A stretch of DNA of 64,000 nt from Lichina pygmaea (Eukaryota > Ascomycota > Lichinomycetes > Lichinales > Lichinaceae), in the NCBI GenBank assembly GCA_963422465.1, contig OY730172.1, forward strand, positions 1,426,001 to 1,490,000. The letters are read 5' to 3'. The notes below the pieces were generated by a model. It was given only the letters and a program-made list of their open reading frames with translations. It was not told the DNA's origin and searched no databases. Numbering within the stretch: the stretch's first letter is position 1; each line of letters starts with the position of its first letter. The position numbers and the translations under genes were made by a program. Below, piece after piece: positions 35,558 through 45,796 of this stretch.

Positions 35558-35661
35558 ACTCGTACAGTACAGAAGTACTTCCATGCCCTCCTCAACGTCC
35601 GCTTGGTTCGACTCCACTTGGCGCTAGTCTCGGTAGCTCAAATAGTTCGCTTTCTGAAGGT

Positions 35662-35849
35662 GTACGAGGTAGATATTGTTAAGTAGATACGCTTAGTAAG
35701 CTGGAAATTCTGCAGTAGGATCAAAAGAGCCGTATGTACGGTCCGTACGAGTGCGCGCATCTACATGTCTCAAGAGTTTTGATGATGCGGCTCTACAATT
35801 GACTTTGGCTTGTATCTACTTAACATTATATCCGCTAGACACCTCGTAC
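35662..35849. mobile_element. Short TIR element B (MITE-like)
   Basis: The ends match those of element A: the left end GTACGAGGTAGATATTGTTA and, reverse-complemented, the right end GTACGAGGTGTCTAGCGGAT followed by ATAATGTTAAGTAGATAC. Subterminal blocks are also shared with A. The sequence near 35295 (GTAGAGCCGCATTGTCAAAA) recurs inverted near 35790 (GTAGAGCCGCATCATCAAAA), and CAGCTTACTAAGCGTATC recurs inverted in both. A and B are therefore two members of one family, or halves of one rearranged copy. Confidence 0.6.
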
Positions 35850-35930
35850 GCAGACTTGTGTCATGCCGCTGTATACCCATTGATCCTCCCGCGGGCAACT
35901 CGCAGCTGTACATCCGCAACACGTCACTGT

Positions 35931-35980
35931 TACCCATGCCATGGGGGAGGGGGGGGGTAATACCTCCCATGGCACGGGTA
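35931..35980. repeat. Hairpin repeat, copy 2
   Basis: The left arm begins TACCCATGCCATGGGGGAGG and the right arm, reverse-complemented, TACCCGTGCCATGGGAGGTA. It shares arm sequence and centre (GGGGTAATACC against GGGGTGATACC) with the hairpin at 11214-11255. Here the G run is longer and the arms have diverged a little more. Confidence 0.6.
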
Positions 35981-36115
35981 CAAGCGGGCTAAGCTTCTCG
36001 GGGTCGGCCTTCCCTGCCGCCTCCGAGCACTGCCCCAAACCGCTTACAGTAACGACTGGCAGCTGGAGAACCCTGGACCACTTCGTAGATCTCGAATCTG
36101 CCAAGTCCGGAACAA

Positions 36116-38322
36116 ATGATTTTGCTGGACGAAATCCCAGACGACGCTGCTGTGTCCCCAAAAACCGTCAGTAAGAGCGACTTACTGTCATCATAAAGAG
36201 TCCATCATTGCGAGAAGCTCTCTCTGAAGTCCTCTCCGATCACCTAGCGGTGGCCACGGACTCCATGGAGATCAATCTGCGGACACTGCTTCGGAACTAT
36301 CACGGTTCTCAGAGCCTTCTCAGGGGGAGAAAAGACGAGCTGCCAGCAACAAGCACACTGCTCAAGGAGCTCCGCCTATTTGCCCGCCACTTTCTGTTGG
36401 ACCGGGAGATTTTCAGAAGCTTCGGGTTCGAGCGGCTCAGCGAGCTGAATACCTCAGCGCCTCGCACTTTCACGCGCTGCAACACTCGTCTATCATGAGT
36501 CATCGACGACTTGGACGTGGGGTTTCTGATTGCTACTTGCCCCTCAGACCACCCAGCAATCTCCGTTCCCGCGCAACGCTCCACCTTCCCCCCAGACGAC
36601 ATAGAGAATTTCCTTGGCCTGCGAAGCCGGTTCCGGGAAGACCACTCTTGTTTTGTGGCCGCCGCAAGTCGAACTTCTCATGTGAGCCCGCGTTTCACCG
36701 CTATGGGTCGCGAGTATACAGATTATCGGAAAATGTGGAGACTGGGCATTTCTACGCTACACCGACTCAAAAGCCAAGCACCAAGCTCCGTGGAGGAATC
36801 TCTGAGCTTCCTTCACGTTGCGAACGCCATGCGACGCTCCATTCAACATTCGAAGCCTGCCATCGGATCGGAGGACTGCTTCCTTGAAGACCTGAATCGA
36901 TGGAGGCTTACAGTGGCTGAACATGAGCAAGATTTGTACGACGAGGTAGTCTTCGCCGTATGGGGCAAACGCACTGATAGCTGTAGGGAAACGGATGCTG
37001 GCCCTGCGGCTGACTTCGATCTCGCGCATTTTCAGAGACTTGCCTTCAGCCTGATTGACCATACAGGAGTTTCCACGAGGCCCTTGCCCTGTCATAGATT
37101 CGGGGGATACCGGCTGCGGACCGTGCATTCTGCTTACGGAGACTCGAGCGAGAGCAGAAGTTACGGTTCATCTCCCGCGGCAGACCTTGAGCCTCCGGGT
37201 CTCAGAAACCCTGAAGACAACCGGGGCTTTACCGAGGAAGCTCCTTGTGGCTCAACTCTCGTGATCTTCCTGATGGCCGGTGCGATCTTTGCAATTGTCG
37301 TCATGTTTTTGACAAGTACGTTGGTCTACCTCTTCCACGTCTACTGGCTAACCGACGCACGCCACAGTACGGCGGGACTGTGCAAGCATGCCCTATGACA
37401 TGGGCACTCTGGTCAATGAATCATATGATACTACTGATTACTTTGTGTACTCAATCCTTCTCCCTGTCGTCTTTGACGCTCCTGTCGGAATCCCTCGGCA
37501 GCTATGGCATGACGTCGTGAGCGCTATCAACAGTGGTCAGATCACCACTTATTCTGGTCTTGACGCTATGCTTACCAGTGGCGTGACGGTACGTTTTCCC
37601 AATGTCTCGGTCTTGAGTTTGGACATGCTGACGAGGCACCGCAGGCGGCGTCTTGCACGGAACGCGATATCTCTATCTTTCGCCGCAGTCTATGGCTCTC
37701 GCTGTGTGAGTTTGGAAGATGGTTAGCAGGTCGAACCCTTAGGCAAAGTTGCTCTCGTCTAGAGGAGTACCTCGGAGTGTCAAAGAGACCATGCTCTTCT
37801 ATGAGCGCCGGGACCTATGTTCTGGGGCCTACGGACGACCAGCACTTTTACCGAGACGAACACAACATCGTCTCTGAGGGCAGGTCCCAGCCGGCACCCG
37901 AGACGTCTTCCACACCGTCATCCTTCTCCGCCCAGCAAAATCCATCAAGCGAGGGGTCGCCAGGTCACGGGTATGTTGAGACTCAGCCAGCCACCCAGTA
38001 GACTGTCCACTAACTCCGGCCCCGATTCAGGTCGGGGGTATCCGGCTCAGCGGCTCCCGCGAAGCGGAAACGACAAGCCTCCTCCGAGTTGACATCGGGA
38101 AAGCCAAAGAAACAGACAAGCTCGAACCCAGCCGCAGGATTCTCGTGCGCGATGTGCGCCAAGACATACACCACAACGTCGAATCTCAACAGACATGTCA
38201 GGATCGCGCACAACGGCGAAGACCAGCATCCTTGCCACTTCCGCGACCGAGGCTGTACCAAGATCCTGAAGACGAGCTGGTACCGTATAGAGCACCAACG
38301 GAACCGCTGTGCATCCAGGTGA
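36116..38322 (+). CDS. Fungal C2H2 zinc-finger protein with a membrane segment, possibly frame-disrupted
   Basis: A multi-exon gene of no named function. The proposed start is MILLDEIPDDAAVSPKTV at 36116. A helical region follows (LSDHLAVATDSMEINLRTLL, LLKELRLFARHFLLDREIF), then DDLDVGFLIATCPSDHPAIS and EDLNRWRLTVAEHEQDLYDE. A hydrophobic segment at about 37255-37345 (TLVIFLMAGAIFAIVVMFLT) comes next, then further exons (donors near 37318 and 37590). At the C-terminus is a C2H2-type pair after a basic stretch (FSCAMCAKTYTTTSNLNRHV, then HPCHFRDRGCTKILKTSW up to the final His and Cys). Between about 36430 and 36500 the reading frame breaks. The in-frame reading meets a TGA, while the +2 frame reads more like protein (EYLSASHFHALQHSSIMS). 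This suggests a missed intron, an assembly error or an early pseudogene. Upstream and internal borders are less certain than for the other genes. Confidence 0.6.
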
Positions 38323-39559
38323 AGGAACAGTGACACCCCCTCCCCCGATCCTGACGTGTGACCATCACCAACGTCGAGGTCACAGCCTGATCCACACCAC
38401 CACCGACATTAACACCAGCTGTTGTGCACACACCTCTCAGGTGTCTCCAATCTTCGCGAGATGAGCTTGAGCTTCTGAAATGTATACAACCATTCGGCTG
38501 TTCAAGTGGTAGGCGGTGATGCGGGTGCGAGAGAGGGGAGAGACGGGAGAGAGCTGCGGGAGAGAGGGTCAGAGGGATAGAAGGAGAGAAGGAGAGGACG
38601 AAAGAGGGTTTGAGGTTAGGAGAGGGAGCAGAGCTGTGGGAAAGATGAGAGGGCGGCGAGTGAGAAGGGCTTGGAACTTGGGTTCTTCTCCTCCAAGTCA
38701 ACAACGCAAGCCTCTAGATCACCAAGCTTCTTCTCTGTCAGTCGCTCCATACAAGCAACCTCCATCTCAGCAGCTCTGTACAGGCCAACGACTCGATGTC
38801 TGCCGACAGTTTCATGTGAGCAGCTCCATCTCAGCAGCTCCGTCTCAGCAGCTTCCTAGTCGGTTAGTTCTCATGCAAAAGTAGGCTACCTACTGTACGT
38901 GTACAGTAGCTCTTGTGTGAAACGACGGATATCGTGTCAGCAGCCTTTTTTTTATTTTTTATTTTTTTGGGGGGGTGTGACAGCAACTTTCCATCTTTTC
39001 TCAACAAAAAACCTGACGTTAATTGGCGGTTCCATGTGGGTGTACGAATACTTGGCTTCATGGTGACTACTCCCGTACGGTTTCAGGTCAATGGCTTTTC
39101 CTGTTAGCAGTCCCCCCTTCCCCTCATGTCAGTCCATCTCGGTGGCTTTGTACTTCCGTACTTCCGTACTTCCGTACGCACTAGTGTACATACGTACTCG
39201 TACATACGTACGTACAGTATCAGCGGCTCCGAGTCGGGACATTTGTCTCTCCCTTTCCCTCTCCCTCTTCATTGTTGGATATTGGACATTGTGGGTGTTG
39301 GACGTCGTGGGTGTGGAGCCCTAAGCACTGTCATGTTTGGTCTTGCCCCATGTACAGTATTTGGGACAGTCGCCGAAACCGTAGTAGCTAGTTCTCTTCA
39401 ACAACAAACAACATCATCGTTCTTCTTCTGCTCTGGCTCTAGAATCGATCATCTATATCCCCTCTCTACATCCGCATGTACTTGCCCCTCCAGACGACAA
39501 AAACTGGCAAAACTCGAAGTTGCAGCGATCTTCTTGAATAGACAGTCCCCCTAACATAC
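38323..39559. other. Intergenic region
   Basis: The stretch holds a purine-rich strand at about 38530-38650 and a short GCAGCT-type repeat near 38755-38850. A T-rich run lies at 38947-38968, and GTAC/ACTTCCGT repeats at about 39155-39220. No gene is recognised. Confidence 0.5.
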
Positions 39560-40131
39560 GTAATAACCAGACAAGATGCCATACTTGGCATCTCTCCGCC
39601 TTCACGCCGGCTTCTCGAAGGCTCAGAGCAGCATCCTGACACAGGTCCGCGCAGGCAAGATTGGACTGGCGGCATTCCTCTGCAAACGACGGGTACCCGG
39701 CTTCCCCACACCGGCGTGCAGTTGTGGAGCGCCGTGGGAGACAGCCAAACACGTGGTCCCAGACTGCCCACGCCTTCTCCGGGTGCGGCGTAGCCTGTAC
39801 TTAGCAGCTGCCACCACTGACTACCAGGCTTTGACATCCCGACCACGGCCCGCCGCCGCCCTTACAGCGTGGATCCTCCGCCACGGTGTCCTTCCCCAGT
39901 TCTCCTGGGCTCAGGAGCAGCTGGAAGCTGGCTACTAGGTAGCCACCCCCCCCCCCCCCCCCCCCACGTTCTACAGTGACTCGACAGGATAGCGTTGGTG
40001 AGGCGCTGCAGGGAGAGGTTTTTTGCTTGTTTAAAGTTTTCTTAGCCTAGTTTCATAGTAGACCCAGCATAGTCTAGTTACACTAGCACTACTTCCGTAG
40101 AATGGTGTAGGAATTCAATCAATCAATCAAA
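39560..40131 (+). mobile_element. 5'-truncated LINE (Tad-like): end of ORF2 plus 3' UTR
   Basis: An ORF at 39576-39938 encodes the C-terminal part of a non-LTR retrotransposon ORF2, downstream of the reverse transcriptase. It shows a leucine-rich stretch (ILTQVRAGKIGLAAFL) and the typical zinc-knuckle-like CSCGAPWETAKHVVPDC, then stops at ...EAGY. A run of 20 C (39946-39965) and about 165 bp of noncoding sequence follow, ending TAGAATGGTGTAGGAATTC plus an AATC tail repeat. Reverse transcriptase and endonuclease parts are absent, the usual result of incomplete reverse transcription. The left limit is placed just before the ORF and is approximate. Confidence 0.8.
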
Positions 40132-40257
40132 CATGTAATATCCCATTCTTTTTTCACGTTTGCATGTTCGGCGGATGCTAGGAGGAGCAGGGATGGGCTA
40201 GGGAAACCTTGAACGAATGATACATGGAGAAGAGAGCTTGGAGGGATTGGACGTGCA

Positions 40258-41275
40258 GATTGATTGAAGTCTTCCGCCGTTCTAAAGCTAGCTGACTAGA
40301 TTATGCCGGGAGTAGCAATAGTAATTCGAAAGGATAAAACTGTCTTCACAGCAAAAACCCCTTCCTTCTCCTCCATTCTGGGATCTCTTACCGTGGATAT
40401 CGTGCCTGCGCGTACAGTACGTGTGTTGTAGAATCTTGTAGTCGCTGGTGCGGCTACTCTGCTCCTGTCTCCCCCCCTACCCCCTGGGCCCCCCCCCCCC
40501 GCGGACTGTGGCATCCAAAGTAGTCTGCCCCTGGAGTCGCCTCCGGGGCCGGCCCTTCTTTGCCGTAGGCTGTGGGAGGGCCACGGTGGGAGCCCTTGGC
40601 CATTTCTCCCGCGCCACCGGAGAATGCTGCGGGGGTGGAGTATCCAGCTCCATTGGCTCTGCCTCTGCGCCCACGCTCGGTGCCGGCCGTGACAGCGTGG
40701 GCTTCCGTGGCTCCGTAGGGGTCTGCACCGCAAAACGAAGAGGAAGGACATCTCGCAGATGCCGGATCCACTGCAAGGCCCCTGCCCGTGCCTGGCACTC
40801 CGAGGACCACGCCTTGTGGACTCCTCTGCACACCGCACACTCCTGTCTCTGCTGTACCTTGCAGGCTTTAAGTGTCGTGGGCCCCTGCACAGTGTGCACA
40901 GCACACTCGAGCTTTGCGCTGTTTTGCCACATGGCCGTACTGCTGGCAGTGAAAGCACTGAGTGAGACGGAGTGCTCGATGGAAGGCGTTGCAGGTATGA
41001 TACCGCAAGCCCACCAAAAAGCCCTTGTCCGTCAGTGCATTCGCTGCCCGCACATCAGCAAGCTCCAAGATCAGGGAGCACCTGGTGGACGTGCAGAAAG
41101 ACTACGTGATGTACTGGATCTGGTCGGACGGATGTGGGATACAAAAGGCTTCGAGGATCAAACAGTACGAGACGGGAGTTTGGATTGGCTCGGGAGAAGG
41201 GATAGCATGTATGTCAGCGAGAAGAGTTGTCTAATGTACGAAAGGTCACCCGCCGCCGCCACTGCTAAACCATGA
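40258..41275 (-). mobile_element. LINE fragment with ORF1 (zinc knuckles) joined to a 3' end
   Basis: Read on the minus strand, two overlapping frames give LINE ORF1 text: CFHCQQYGHVAKQRK with CCAHCAGAHDT, then ECAVCRGVHKAWSSEC, then a Pro-rich tail with RRRLQGQTTLDATVRGG. These are the CCHC knuckles of fungal Tad-clade ORF1 proteins. A frame change separates the first knuckles from the later one, so the copy is not intact. Beyond ORF1, instead of ORF2, about 200 bp lead to GGCATAATCTAGTCAGCTAG and TTTAGAACGG, then a CAATCAATC tail, nearly the same as the 3' end of the 16.7-kb copy. The element therefore seems to have lost ORF2 internally. It lies tail to tail with the plus-strand LINE fragment, 126 bp away. 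Confidence 0.75.
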
Positions 41276-41618
41276 CACGTTGAACGCCTTGCACGACCGT
41301 CGGGTGAGAAACCGCTGGTGATGGTAGGAACGCTCAAAAGAAAAGGAAGGTGACAAGGGGGGTGGGGGATGATCTCATGTAAATCACGGTCAGACGATCA
41401 AAAGGGAAACGGCCTCATCCAAGCGGCCATGTTGCCGCTGTCCTGCCTAAAGACGCACGCTCGTGTCGGCCACGGCATGCAGGGTGAGGGAGAGGAGAGA
41501 ACGCTTTCGTAGCGGTGTCGCCATCGGCACCGGTGAGATCTGTAGTTGTGATGGTGGCGGTGAGGGTGACAAAGAAAAAGACGACGATGCAAAGACGCAT
41601 GCACTCTCCCTACGATCC
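41276..41618. other. Intergenic region
   Basis: This interval is the 3' flank of the WSC gene and the 5' side of the LINE fragment. Nothing further is recognised. Confidence 0.5.
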
Positions 41619-42660
41619 TCACGCCGGTCGACCGTCCGGGTTCATGACCTGAGCAGGCGGCACGAGTCAGTCTCGGTGGCGACAGGTCGAGAAGGCTCAA
41701 GACGGCGACGGCGACGTCGACGTCAACGTCGACTCACCTTGAGGATGCGTCGCGAGTAGTCTTGATTGTCCGCGATCGAGCCGTTGCTCTGACGTCGCTC
41801 CATCATGACGGACGGGTCGAGACGCGAGTCGGCCAGGGACGAGGCGCTGCCGTGCTTGTCGCCGTTCACGAAGCGGTCGATGTCGGCCTTGCGGCGGTAC
41901 TCGGCCTCGGCCTCGCGTTTCCGGCGGTAGCGCAGGGAGAGGAAGAGGCCGCCGGCGAGGGCGCAGAGGCTGACGCCCCCGACGACGCCGGCCGCGATGC
42001 CGGCCTTGGCGGCCGTGCTCGGGCCCGGGCTCGAGCTCGAGCTCGAGGTGGACTCGACCGCCATGCTCGACGGCAGGGCTCTGGCCGTGGCCGTGACCGT
42101 CTGGGCCTCGGACACGGTGACGACGGCGGGCGCGACCGTGGCAGAGTCGGCGGGATCGTCGGCGGTCGCGTCGGCCGAGGACGAGCCCGACGGCTCGGCG
42201 TTGTCGACCTTCTGCTTGGTGCCGGTGAGGTAGACGGTCCAGGTCTTGTCTCCACCACCTGTTCGCGGTCCGACGTGGTCAGCACCCGTCCTCTCCTCAG
42301 ACGAGGGTGCCGTCGCGGGGTAGATGGGCCACACATACACTTATGCTCGGGAAAGCCGACGCATTCGAAGTCGCAGTCGTCATCGTCGACCATGCCGTCG
42401 AGGGCGGGTAAGAGGTCGCCGCACCAACACGAGTCGCCGCCTCGGAGGCCCATGACAGGTTTCTTCAGGTCCACACACGCTTCCTGACATAGGCCGTCCG
42501 TCTGGAATTCGTCGACGTTGGACAGTTCGAACGTCTCCGACGACGAGAAGCACCCGGCCGGGGTCAAGGCCTTGAGGCCAGCAGCCGCGATGGGCGACGA
42601 CGAGAGCGCTAGAAGGGCAATACATGACGATAGGGTTGACCGTCGAACAGGAAGTCGCAT
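41619..42660 (-). CDS. WSC-domain cell-wall stress sensor
   Basis: WSC proteins are single-pass plasma-membrane sensors that feed the cell-wall integrity MAP kinase pathway through Rho1 exchange factors. Exons 42660-42339, 42258-41738 and 41648-41619 give 290 residues. A signal peptide covers residues 1-26. A WSC Cys-rich domain runs from about 35 to 110 (AGCFSSSETFELSNVDEF, CQEACVDLKKPVMGLRGG, CWCGDLLPA, CDFECVGFPEHKCGGGD). A Ser/Thr/Ala-rich stalk precedes a membrane helix at about 195-218 (IAAGVVGGVSLCALAGGLFL) and the basic RYRRKR. The short cytosolic tail contains DYSRRILK and ends VMNPDGRPA, encoded by a 30-nt last exon, as in fungal Wsc1-type sensors. Family certain; which paralogue is not resolved. 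Confidence 0.94.
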
Positions 42661-43917
42661 CTTGAGAAGGGTTCGAGGTTCGCGGTGGCACGAGGCGACC
42701 GCGACGACCGAGGTTGGATGTGTGATGTTCAAGATCGGGGCGATGGGCCGTAGACTGTTTCGGAGACGGCCAGTGGGTCAGCAAGTCAGGACCGTGGGTG
42801 GCCGTGATCCGGAACGGGCTCGGAATGCTGGTCGAGACCCCGAGAGGAACATCACCGACCGTCATCCACTCCACAACCCAGATCACATCGGCATCGCAGA
42901 GACAACTGAGGCTTGGCCTGGCCTCGTCGGGAGATCGATGATAGTCGGCGACGGTGGTACGGCCGAGACGTGTTTTTCCTTCCTCCCCTTGCTTCGTGGT
43001 GGACGGACAAACGAGGGGACCGATTGATTTGCCAGCAATCAATCAACGACGGGTCAGTCGTGAGCAGCTGATCTCCACTGCGTCGGACGACGAGCGGATT
43101 TGTTTGGGTCAATGAACGGATGGACGGACGAAACGAGTGAAAGGGTCTAATGAGCGGCGTCGTGAAGGACGACGAGGAAGATACAGTTACAGGGTGGCGC
43201 TCTGGCCGGTTTGGACGCCTTCGTATCGGGGGGCGGCCTTGGGGGAGAAATGCGAGAAAATGGGAGGGAGAAGGGAGGACGGAGAGCAAGCGGAATTTCC
43301 CGCCGGCAGCTTTCGGCCCGAGCGCCGGTGTTTGCCCTGGCATGCGGTGTCAGATGTCTCGAGGCAGCCACCTACGGCACCGCGCCGCACGGAGGTGCAG
43401 TAATTACGAACGGACATGTCTACGTCGCAGGGCGAAATGTGGACCGTATCTGTCGGGCGTCTGCTCTGTTTCTATTCGCGCTTCCGCCGCCGCAGCGCTA
43501 CGTGATCGCAATCGTTTCGTTGGACACGGTCGTCGTCTCGAAGAAAGGGTGGAAGGGATATCGCAGGGGGTTGCGGTACGGGGCAGCGGGGCACGGGGGT
43601 ACGGCTCGCTCCAGAGCAATTGTTTCGGAGCTGCAAGGAGAGAGACATGGATCCAGCCTCGAGCAAGATCAGATGACCTCGGCTCCTTGGCGAACTTACA
43701 TAAGCTGCGGATGTCGGTGATGACGACGAAGGCGGAAATTCATCTGTCGCTCGGTTCCTGGCGCTTGCCCCGATCCGGCTAGACTCTCGTCTCTTGGGAT
43801 CGCGGGTACGCCGATAAGGTATCTCGACTACTCCATCGTAAGCGACTACTCGAAAGCTTTTGCGGAAGTAAAAGTAGAAGTACCTAGTCGTAAAGACCTA
43901 CGGTGCAGTACAACCAA

Positions 43918-44091
43918 GGAAGCGGAAATAGCAGCGCTATTAGTAAGCCGCCGAGTCAGCGCCCTTCACATACTCGCGAGCACCGAGTCCCTTTACGAGT
44001 CTCTGGCTTCAGCCGTTTGACGATGCGGCTCTGCAGCAGACTTTTGCTCGGAGTGTGCCTCGTACTGCGCCAACGTTAAATCCGCTTCACG
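43918..44091. mobile_element. Relic of the same TIR-element family
   Basis: The left end reads AAGCGGAAATAGCAGCG. The right end, reverse-complemented, reads GTGAAGCGGATTTAACGTTG and further in contains AGAGCCGCATCGTCAAACGG, matching GTAGAGCCGCATCATCAAAA of element B. Sequence identity is lower than between A and B, so this is an older or separate subfamily copy. Confidence 0.45.
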
Positions 44092-44708
44092 CCTCTAGCA
44101 ATACTTATAGAGTACTGTAAAAAACACCTGTCGTCATCACGCTGCTGTCAGCCCTAGCTCTTCCTCCCCTGCCGTACGCACAGATCACTGCTCTGCGAAG
44201 ACGGCAATCTCAATGCCATGCCGCCCAAGCTCGGAAGGAAGGGAAATCACTGCATTGCCGTAGAGCTGGGTGTCGGGTAAAATACCACGTGAGCGGCCTA
44301 CAGTCGTTGGTGCCCGGCTGCGAGCTCATCCTTCCAGGGAACTGCCATATTTGGAAGCCGTTGGCAAGGGAGGAGGCCGGTGATAAGGGGGTGGCGACAG
44401 CGTTACGTACTCAAGTATCGCCGTACTCGGTACTCAGGACCGGGGGCGTCTTTGGCCCGGCCGGAAGCGTGGCGCGCCGAGTCGCGCGGCTCACGCGGGT
44501 CGCGTCGCGGAAATTGACGATCGCGATTTGGCGATGCCGCCGTCGCAGGCTCTAGACGGTACCGCCACCTCGCTCGTGACTTATGCCGAGGTCGAGCAGA
44601 AATGCGTGCTTGGCTCTGAAGTTGCTCGCGAGCCTAGGTAGCGTCTACGACCCGAAGCCGTACTGCAGTACTGTACGGGAGTACATAGTACGTACTGTAC
44701 AGGTGGTA

Positions 44709-44755
44709 GCCCAGCCCGGCCCGGCCCAGCCCGGCCCGGCCCAGCCCAGCCCCCT
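44709..44755 (+). repeat. CCCAGCCCGG-type short tandem repeat
   Basis: Alternating CCCAGCCCGG and CCCGG blocks with C runs of three. The complementary strand carries regularly spaced G triplets. Confidence 0.75.
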
Positions 44756-45796
44756 GCCGACCCGTTACACATCGACTGGTACGTAGGAGGATACCTCACC
44801 AACTCTACGTAAGTACTGTGCAGCAATCTTTAGGCTCATGTAGTCGTATTTTTGACTTGCCATTAGTCATCCCTCTCCCTGTTGTTCGCCCGAAGTCTCA
44901 CTGTGGTTTCTGTCCAGCCACACCTCCAGCTACGTCCAACATTCGAGTTCTGTACCAGTACGTTGCGTACTTCGTAGATGTTTGGCACATCCCACGGCAG
45001 CCATCAAAGCACCCGGTATCAGTTTGGCTGCCATCCAGAACGCCGTCTACAGGTAATTAGTAGGATCAGGGACAGAAATTGGATCCAACACCCAACAGAA
45101 GGATCGCTAGAGTGAGCGTCAAGCATGAGAGCCAATTGCTTCCACTTCAGCCGCATCAGACGATTACGATTAGTAACCACTCTCGCATGGGATTACTAAT
45201 CGCTGACAAAGACATGTGCGATGTTTCCTGCGCTGGGGCCATTGAAACGGCACGCGCCCCCGCTCCAGGAGCGCGTCTCTCGGCGCGCCTAAATACCCAG
45301 CCGGTGGAACGGATGGAAGGGATTGCTCGACGATTCGGGGAATGCGTCCAACTGACGTCGTAGTCGAACGTGTCGAATCTTCAGCCGTTCATACCCATGT
45401 AGATCTGAGGCAAGACGTCGGGGTGGATGAGGGCTTATAACGTGTCGTAGACTTTCCAGGAGCCGACGATCCAGGACCCAGCCAACATAATTTTTGGGTA
45501 GCGAAATAGGCAGTGGCGGGTGCCAACCAACCCCACTTTTTCAAATTTCAGCATCGACAAAATCCAGACGGTCGCCCCGTCTCCACGTTCTTCGCGATCT
45601 TCGCGATTGATCTAATTACCCAATCCTCCGAGAAATCGCGGTCGAGACCGGCCAACCGCTTTTCGCATCTAGTTGTCCCGGCGACCGGTCGTTGCGACGA
45701 CGGAGCACCAATACATATTCGAGTGACTTTGCCCTTCTCGTGCGTTCGGAAGAGTTTCACCGCTCCTTAGCCAAGGCGCTGCGGGCGAGCACCGAG

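Larger units (their letters stand above)
33771..36115. other. Gene-poor region with inverted-repeat elements
   Basis: Over 2.3 kb I find no well-supported gene. The region holds a small possible membrane-protein ORF on the minus strand (34345-34782), a perfect 23-bp tandem duplication at 35008-35053, two short elements with shared terminal inverted repeats (35236-35557 and 35662-35849), and a hairpin repeat (35931-35980). Confidence 0.6.
42661..45796. other. Long intergenic region with a TIR-element relic and a GC-rich repeat
   Basis: No gene is recognised in 3.1 kb. The first kilobase must include the WSC promoter and leader. A relic of the TIR-element family lies at 43918-44091. A CCCAGCCCGG-type repeat lies at 44709-44755. 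A short hairpin (GATTAGTAA / TTACTAATC) lies at 45165-45203. GTAC clusters occur near 44660-44700 and 44957-44975. Open frames in 43.1-43.8 kb are GC-driven and show no conserved domain. Confidence 0.5.

Noticed and set aside
43137-43782. A candidate gene on the plus strand upstream of the WSC gene
   Set aside because: All three plus frames are open over parts of the region owing to composition, and none shows a recognisable domain or a consistent exon model.
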